64,000 bases of DNA from Desulfoscipio geothermicus (GTDB lineage: Bacteria > Bacillota > Desulfotomaculia > Desulfotomaculales > Desulfallaceae): assembly GCA_016841205.1 (NCBI GenBank), contig JAENZP010000012.1, positions 50,106-114,105 on the forward strand. Reading direction: 5' to 3'. This document shows, one piece after another, positions 62,099 to 64,000 of the stretch. The position numbers and the translations under genes are program-made. Positions within the stretch are counted from its first letter, which is position 1. Each line of letters starts with the position of its first letter. The notes under the pieces are model-generated. The model saw nothing but the letters and a program-made list of their open reading frames with translations. It searched no databases and was not told where the DNA came from.

Positions 62099-63778
62099 TT
62101 GTTTACAGAAGAAGAAAGGCAGAAGTTACTATATGAATATATTACAACTACGCACATGCTTTGTCTTCTTATTTTTGTAATTGCTTTTATTTTAAGCGGA
62201 CATAACATTTTTCCAATATATTTTTATCCTTTTATCAATATCGAGTTTCTCTTTTTGTTTTTTTTATTAGGTCTAATTATTATAATAATATATATTACTA
62301 AAATTCGTGTAGCATCAAAAACTTCGGAACGTTTATCATATATTGACTATATTTATATAGTTTTACCATTAATTTTAGCTGTATCCATTTTATTTATTTC
62401 TCATAAAGATCTTTCTAACTCTGAAGCAATTCTTTTACTTCCAATCTTGATTACTGCATCAATAACAGGTAAAATACCTGGTATATTTATGGCCTCATTA
62501 TGCAGTTTATTCCTAATAATCCACGAGATAATTATAGAACAAGGAGTGAACATATTTCAAGCTATACAATCTGTTTTAATTTACATAAGCTTAATGCATA
62601 TTGTTGGTTGGTTTATTGGTGGAATAGCAGATATGGAAAAAAAACATCGAAAACACCTAACCACAATGGCAAATACTGATATATTAACCGGACTTTATAA
62701 CCATCGCTATTTTCAAGAAAAATTAAAAGAATATTTTAAGTCTGTCTCTGATGACAAACCTTTATCCTTAATTATTATCGATATTGACTATTTTAAGAAC
62801 TATAATGATAGTTTTGGTCATCTTGCAGGAGATCATGTATTAGAAATTTTGGGCAATTTATTGAAAGAAAATGTAACAGACGGAATTACTGCAAGATATG
62901 GCGGTGAAGAATTTGTTGTTTTACTTCCGGGTTCTGACAGTAGGACAGCTGTAGAAACGGCTGAAAATATAAAGAAAATGGTTGAAGATCAAAAATTTTA
63001 TGGAGGAGAATATCAACCCGGTGGTAAAATTACCGTTTCTTGTGGCATAGCAACAAGTCCTACCCACGGTATTAGTCCTAAAGAATTAATCAAACATGCC
63101 GATTCTGCACTTTATAAGGCTAAAAGTCTTAATAGAAATAAAGTTGAACTTTACATCTCAGTATTTGAGGACCTTGAGCTCAACGAAAATGAAAGAGAGT
63201 CCTTTAATTCCATACGAACATTAGTATCTATAATTAATGCAAAAGACCGTTACACATTTGGCCATTCAGAAAGAATTACTGATTATTCCGTCAAACTAGC
63301 TAATAGGCTACAACTACCGGAAAAGAACATACAGCAACTAAAATATGCTTCATTTTTACATGATGTAGGAAAAATAGAAATAGATGGTTATATTCTTAAT
63401 AAACCCGGTGTTCTTGATGAAAATGAATGGAGTATATTAAAACAACATCCACGCTGGGGTAGCGACATTGTTAAATCAGTCAGCCAATTAGTTCCAATTT
63501 CACAGGTAATTTTATATCACCATGAAAATTACGACGGTTCGGGATACCCCGAGGGAATTAAAGCTGAGAGCATCCCCTTGTTCGCAAGGATTATTAGAAT
63601 TGTTGACAGTTATGATGCTATGATATCTAATCGTATTTATAAAAAGAACATGACTCCCAGTGAAGCAATTGAAGAAATTAAACGGTGTTCCGGGACCATG
63701 TATGACCCCAAATTGGCTCGGATATTTATTGATATAATTAATTCTGAAGAAGCTCAGCAAACGCATGTAATAGCCTAG
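62099..63778 (+). CDS. Membrane GGDEF and HD-GYP c-di-GMP enzyme
   Basis: 559 residues. Start TTG 62099, six bases after GAGGTG; a GTG at 62090 overlaps the site. About six transmembrane helices (residues 15-185) come first, then a GGDEF domain (about 195-355) with TDILTGLYNHRYF and an intact YGGEEF active site. The inhibitory RxxD motif before it is absent. The HD-GYP domain (about 370-540) has FLHDVGKIEIDGY and HHENYDGSGYPEGI, both intact. The enzyme could make and degrade c-di-GMP, driven by its membrane domain. It follows agrBD in the same direction. Confidence 0.92.
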   Translation: MFTEEERQKLLYEYITTTHMLCLLIFVIAFILSGHNIFPIYFYPFINIEFLFLFFLLGLIIIIIYITKIRVASKTSERLSYIDYIYIVLPLILAVSILFISHKDLSNSEAILLLPILITASITGKIPGIFMASLCSLFLIIHEIIIEQGVNIFQAIQSVLIYISLMHIVGWFIGGIADMEKKHRKHLTTMANTDILTGLYNHRYFQEKLKEYFKSVSDDKPLSLIIIDIDYFKNYNDSFGHLAGDHVLEILGNLLKENVTDGITARYGGEEFVVLLPGSDSRTAVETAENIKKMVEDQKFYGGEYQPGGKITVSCGIATSPTHGISPKELIKHADSALYKAKSLNRNKVELYISVFEDLELNENERESFNSIRTLVSIINAKDRYTFGHSERITDYSVKLANRLQLPEKNIQQLKYASFLHDVGKIEIDGYILNKPGVLDENEWSILKQHPRWGSDIVKSVSQLVPISQVILYHHENYDGSGYPEGIKAESIPLFARIIRIVDSYDAMISNRIYKKNMTPSEAIEEIKRCSGTMYDPKLARIFIDIINSEEAQQTHVIA

Positions 63779-63896
63779 ATATCATCAAAAACATTACATT
63801 TAAGTTTTCTCCATAGAAACCTGGCATAAACAATACATCTGAACAAGATTAAAAGTTTTTTATATAATCTAATCATTAATTCAATTGTTCTGTTTT

Positions 63897-63928
63897 AAAG
63901 GCCTTCGTTCACATAAACGAAGGCCTTT
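63897..63928 (+). terminator. Terminator-like hairpin at the right end
   Basis: AAAGGCCTTCGTT (63897-63909) and AACGAAGGCCTTT (63916-63928) are exact inverted repeats with a 6-base loop. TTTT precedes it and a weak AATCTT follows, so it could act in both directions. It lies 120 bp after the GGDEF gene. Confidence 0.65.
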
Positions 63929-64000
63929 AATCTTACCAAAACATTAATAATTAGGGTTTGCTGAACAGAACAAATCCCCAATAAAATCAAGGAATTAGTA

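Noticed and set aside
1..64000. CRISPR arrays, tRNA or rRNA genes, prophage modules
   Set aside because: No repeated spacer pattern, no tRNA or rRNA consensus and no phage structural genes were seen.

Overview
This window looks like chromosomal DNA of an anaerobic, endospore-forming, low-to-mid GC Firmicute of the Peptococcaceae/Desulfotomaculum type. The reasons are a GerA-type germinant receptor operon, CotF-like and DUF3231 proteins, a menaquinone pathway (menF-menD), HdrA/MvhD electron-transfer proteins, a trimeric [FeFe]-hydrogenase with its full maturation set, and strong AGGAGG ribosome sites with frequent TTG/GTG starts. The genus is an inference from gene content. I saw no rRNA, tRNA, CRISPR array or intact mobile element.

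Layout. 1-2860: menF and menD (menD runs off the left edge), minus strand. 3185-5939: a 25-codon hydrophobic ORF and a PEP-synthase/rifampin-phosphotransferase-type enzyme. 5976-11332: a five-gene ger operon (A, B, C, second B, small membrane protein). 11414-14320: an ECF-type cobalt/nickel importer (cbiM-cbiQ-cbiO) with a consensus promoter and a leader hairpin. 14373-19635: M24 peptidase, spore-coat-like small proteins and a DUF4153 membrane protein. 19681-27503: CorA, CoA-disulfide reductase with rhodanese domain, a methyltransferase, insertion-sequence debris, a Cys-rich mini-protein, a PHP phosphoesterase plus glycosyltransferase pair, and unknowns. 28288-34018: mvhD-ferredoxin, a 1032-residue hdrA, an mvhD fused to a helix-turn-helix, and two degenerate mvhD-like frames in front of hdrA and the second mvhD. 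34395-40191: DUF362 ferredoxin protein, methyltransferase, secreted PHP protein, and MATE pump with its MarR regulator. 40716-50400: hydrogenase hydC-hydB-hydA, terminator, TM1266-type regulator, then hydG-X-hydE-aspA-hydF. 50425-54397: a YtrA-like regulator with ABC exporter under a textbook operator, gene debris, and an RluA pseudouridine synthase. 54537-57890: padR-GH3-MFS. 58034-60383: SIMPL protein, small genes and a P1-family peptidase. 60598-63928: an Agr-type peptide-signalling cassette followed by a membrane GGDEF plus HD-GYP protein.

How it works together. The redox core is the [FeFe]-hydrogenase, which couples NADH to H2, with HydE, HydF and HydG building the H-cluster and aspartase in the same operon as a possible ammonium source. 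HdrA and MvhD proteins probably move electrons between flavin and iron-sulfur carriers. The metal importer would feed cobalt or nickel enzymes.

The most unusual unit is at the right end. A 152-residue membrane protein that resembles an AgrC sensor domain without a kinase, AgrB, an AgrD-like cyclic peptide precursor, and a c-di-GMP synthesis/degradation enzyme lie in one direction behind a promoter flanked by a 13-bp inverted repeat. No histidine kinase or response regulator is visible in the window up to its right end. This suggests, but does not prove, peptide quorum sensing wired to c-di-GMP.
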